The notes under the pieces were generated by a model. The model saw only the letters and a program-made list of their open reading frames with translations. It was not told where the DNA came from and did no database searches. Source: Nosocomiicoccus ampullae (lineage in GTDB: Bacteria; Bacillota; Bacilli; Staphylococcales; Salinicoccaceae). From it: a stretch of DNA of 64,000 nucleotides. Shown piece by piece: positions 63,759 to 64,000 of this stretch (positions are counted from its first letter, which is position 1; each line of letters begins with the position of its first letter). A program made the translations under genes and the position numbers. The stretch spans positions 58,117 through 122,116 of the forward strand of contig NZ_MBFG01000001.1 of the NCBI RefSeq assembly GCF_001696685.1, in the 5' to 3' direction.

Positions 63759-64000
63759 ATGAAGTATAAAAAGCATAGCTTTGAATTTAAGGTAAAAGTA
63801 GTTAATGAATATTTAAATGAAGCAGGAGGATATAAATTTTTAGGTGAAAAGCATAATGTGGATAGATCGCTTGTTCAAACATGGGTAAAACAATACAACA
63901 CATATGGCTATCAGGGCCTCACTAAATCTTTAAGTAATACTCAATATACTAGTGAATTTAAGCGAGCTGTTTTAAAATATAGAGAAGAAAATCAATTGTC
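63759..64000 (+). CDS. IS3/IS150-type transposase OrfA (helix-turn-helix), partial
   Basis: First 80 codons of a transposase OrfA, cut by the window edge. MKYKKHSFEFKVKVVNEYL, then an HTH segment (GEKHNVDRSLVQTWVKQYNTYG) and GLTKSLSNTQYTSEFKRAVLKY, the start of a second HTH repeat typical of the IS150 group (helix-turn-helix DNA-binding OrfA). OrfB with the DDE catalytic domain should follow outside the window, normally by -1 frameshift. ATG 63759 directly follows the inverted-repeat hairpin. Confidence 0.88.
   Translation, partial: MKYKKHSFEFKVKVVNEYLNEAGGYKFLGEKHNVDRSLVQTWVKQYNTYGYQGLTKSLSNTQYTSEFKRAVLKYREENQL

Larger units (their letters stand above)
63705..64000 (+). mobile_element. IS3 family (IS150 group) insertion sequence, left part
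   Basis: The left end TGAGGTGCACCCCTAAAGTT resembles the IS150-type terminal repeat (TG...TGCACCC...GTTGGAC). Inside it is a perfect 15-bp inverted repeat (63713-63727 and 63736-63750), a hairpin typical for blocking read-through into IS genes, then the orfA gene. The right end is outside the window. Confidence 0.85.

Overview
The window is a chromosomal segment of a low-GC Gram-positive bacterium of the family Staphylococcaceae. Gene order matches the Staphylococcus core chromosome in several blocks: fabI region; murE-prfC-TerC-HtrA-Ktr-DUF2187-ComK; folD/purD; ptsHI-cydAB-ktrC; rnjA-rpoY; def-pdhABCD-UPF0223; DUF1054-suhB. MurE has a DNPG motif rather than DNPR, which fits L-lysine peptidoglycan. 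Sequence divergence, 735-847 bp repeat-filled gaps and the position of the teichoic acid genes suggest a non-Staphylococcus genus (Nosocomiicoccus, Jeotgalicoccus or Salinicoccus type). That genus-level call is inference.

Layout. 1-4.6 kb: the C-terminal part of MgtE, fabI with a FapR operator, an esterase, an AI-2E-family permease and a leaderless M23 peptidase. 5.1-9.2 kb: a Tat-exported dehydrogenase pair (small subunit plus GMC flavoprotein), a tandem palindromic repeat and tatC. 9.3-16.4 kb: murE, prfC, a yybP-ykoY manganese riboswitch with a TerC gene, an HtrA protease and a Ktr potassium channel. 16.4-18.5 kb: a sigma-70-like factor divergent from comK, then an unknown gene.

18.5-34.7 kb is a wall teichoic acid (WTA) locus. 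It holds tarA, a Wzz/CapA-like protein, a BY-kinase-like protein that has lost its Walker A lysine, and an 863-residue glycerophosphotransferase. These are followed by an LCP ligase, tarB, tarD, tarF, the tagGH exporter, a TarS/TarP-like glycosyltransferase and tarL-tarJ-tarI. Together they cover the linkage unit, glycerol- and ribitol-phosphate polymerisation, export, glycosylation and attachment to peptidoglycan.

34.8-42 kb: a DUF3298 lipoprotein, an RND permease, an SLC13/TrkA-C transporter, a DJ-1/PfpI protein and a secreted Ig-like protein. 42.1-42.7 kb: three tandem copies of a second palindromic repeat. 42.9-64 kb: folD, a divergent PurD with a cre-like site, an unknown membrane protein with hutG, ptsHI, cydAB-ktrC, rpoY-rnjA behind a terminator-bearing leader, def, pdhABCD, small conserved genes and suhB. 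The window ends in an IS3/IS150-type element inserted into what looks like the suhB terminator.

Most points of interest are in accessory or regulatory features: the WTA-linked pseudo-kinase module, the two parallel multi-hairpin repeat families, the comK/sigma pair, the altered PurD, and several RNA-level control elements (a riboswitch, a terminator that contains a ribosome binding site, and an attenuator-like rpoY leader).
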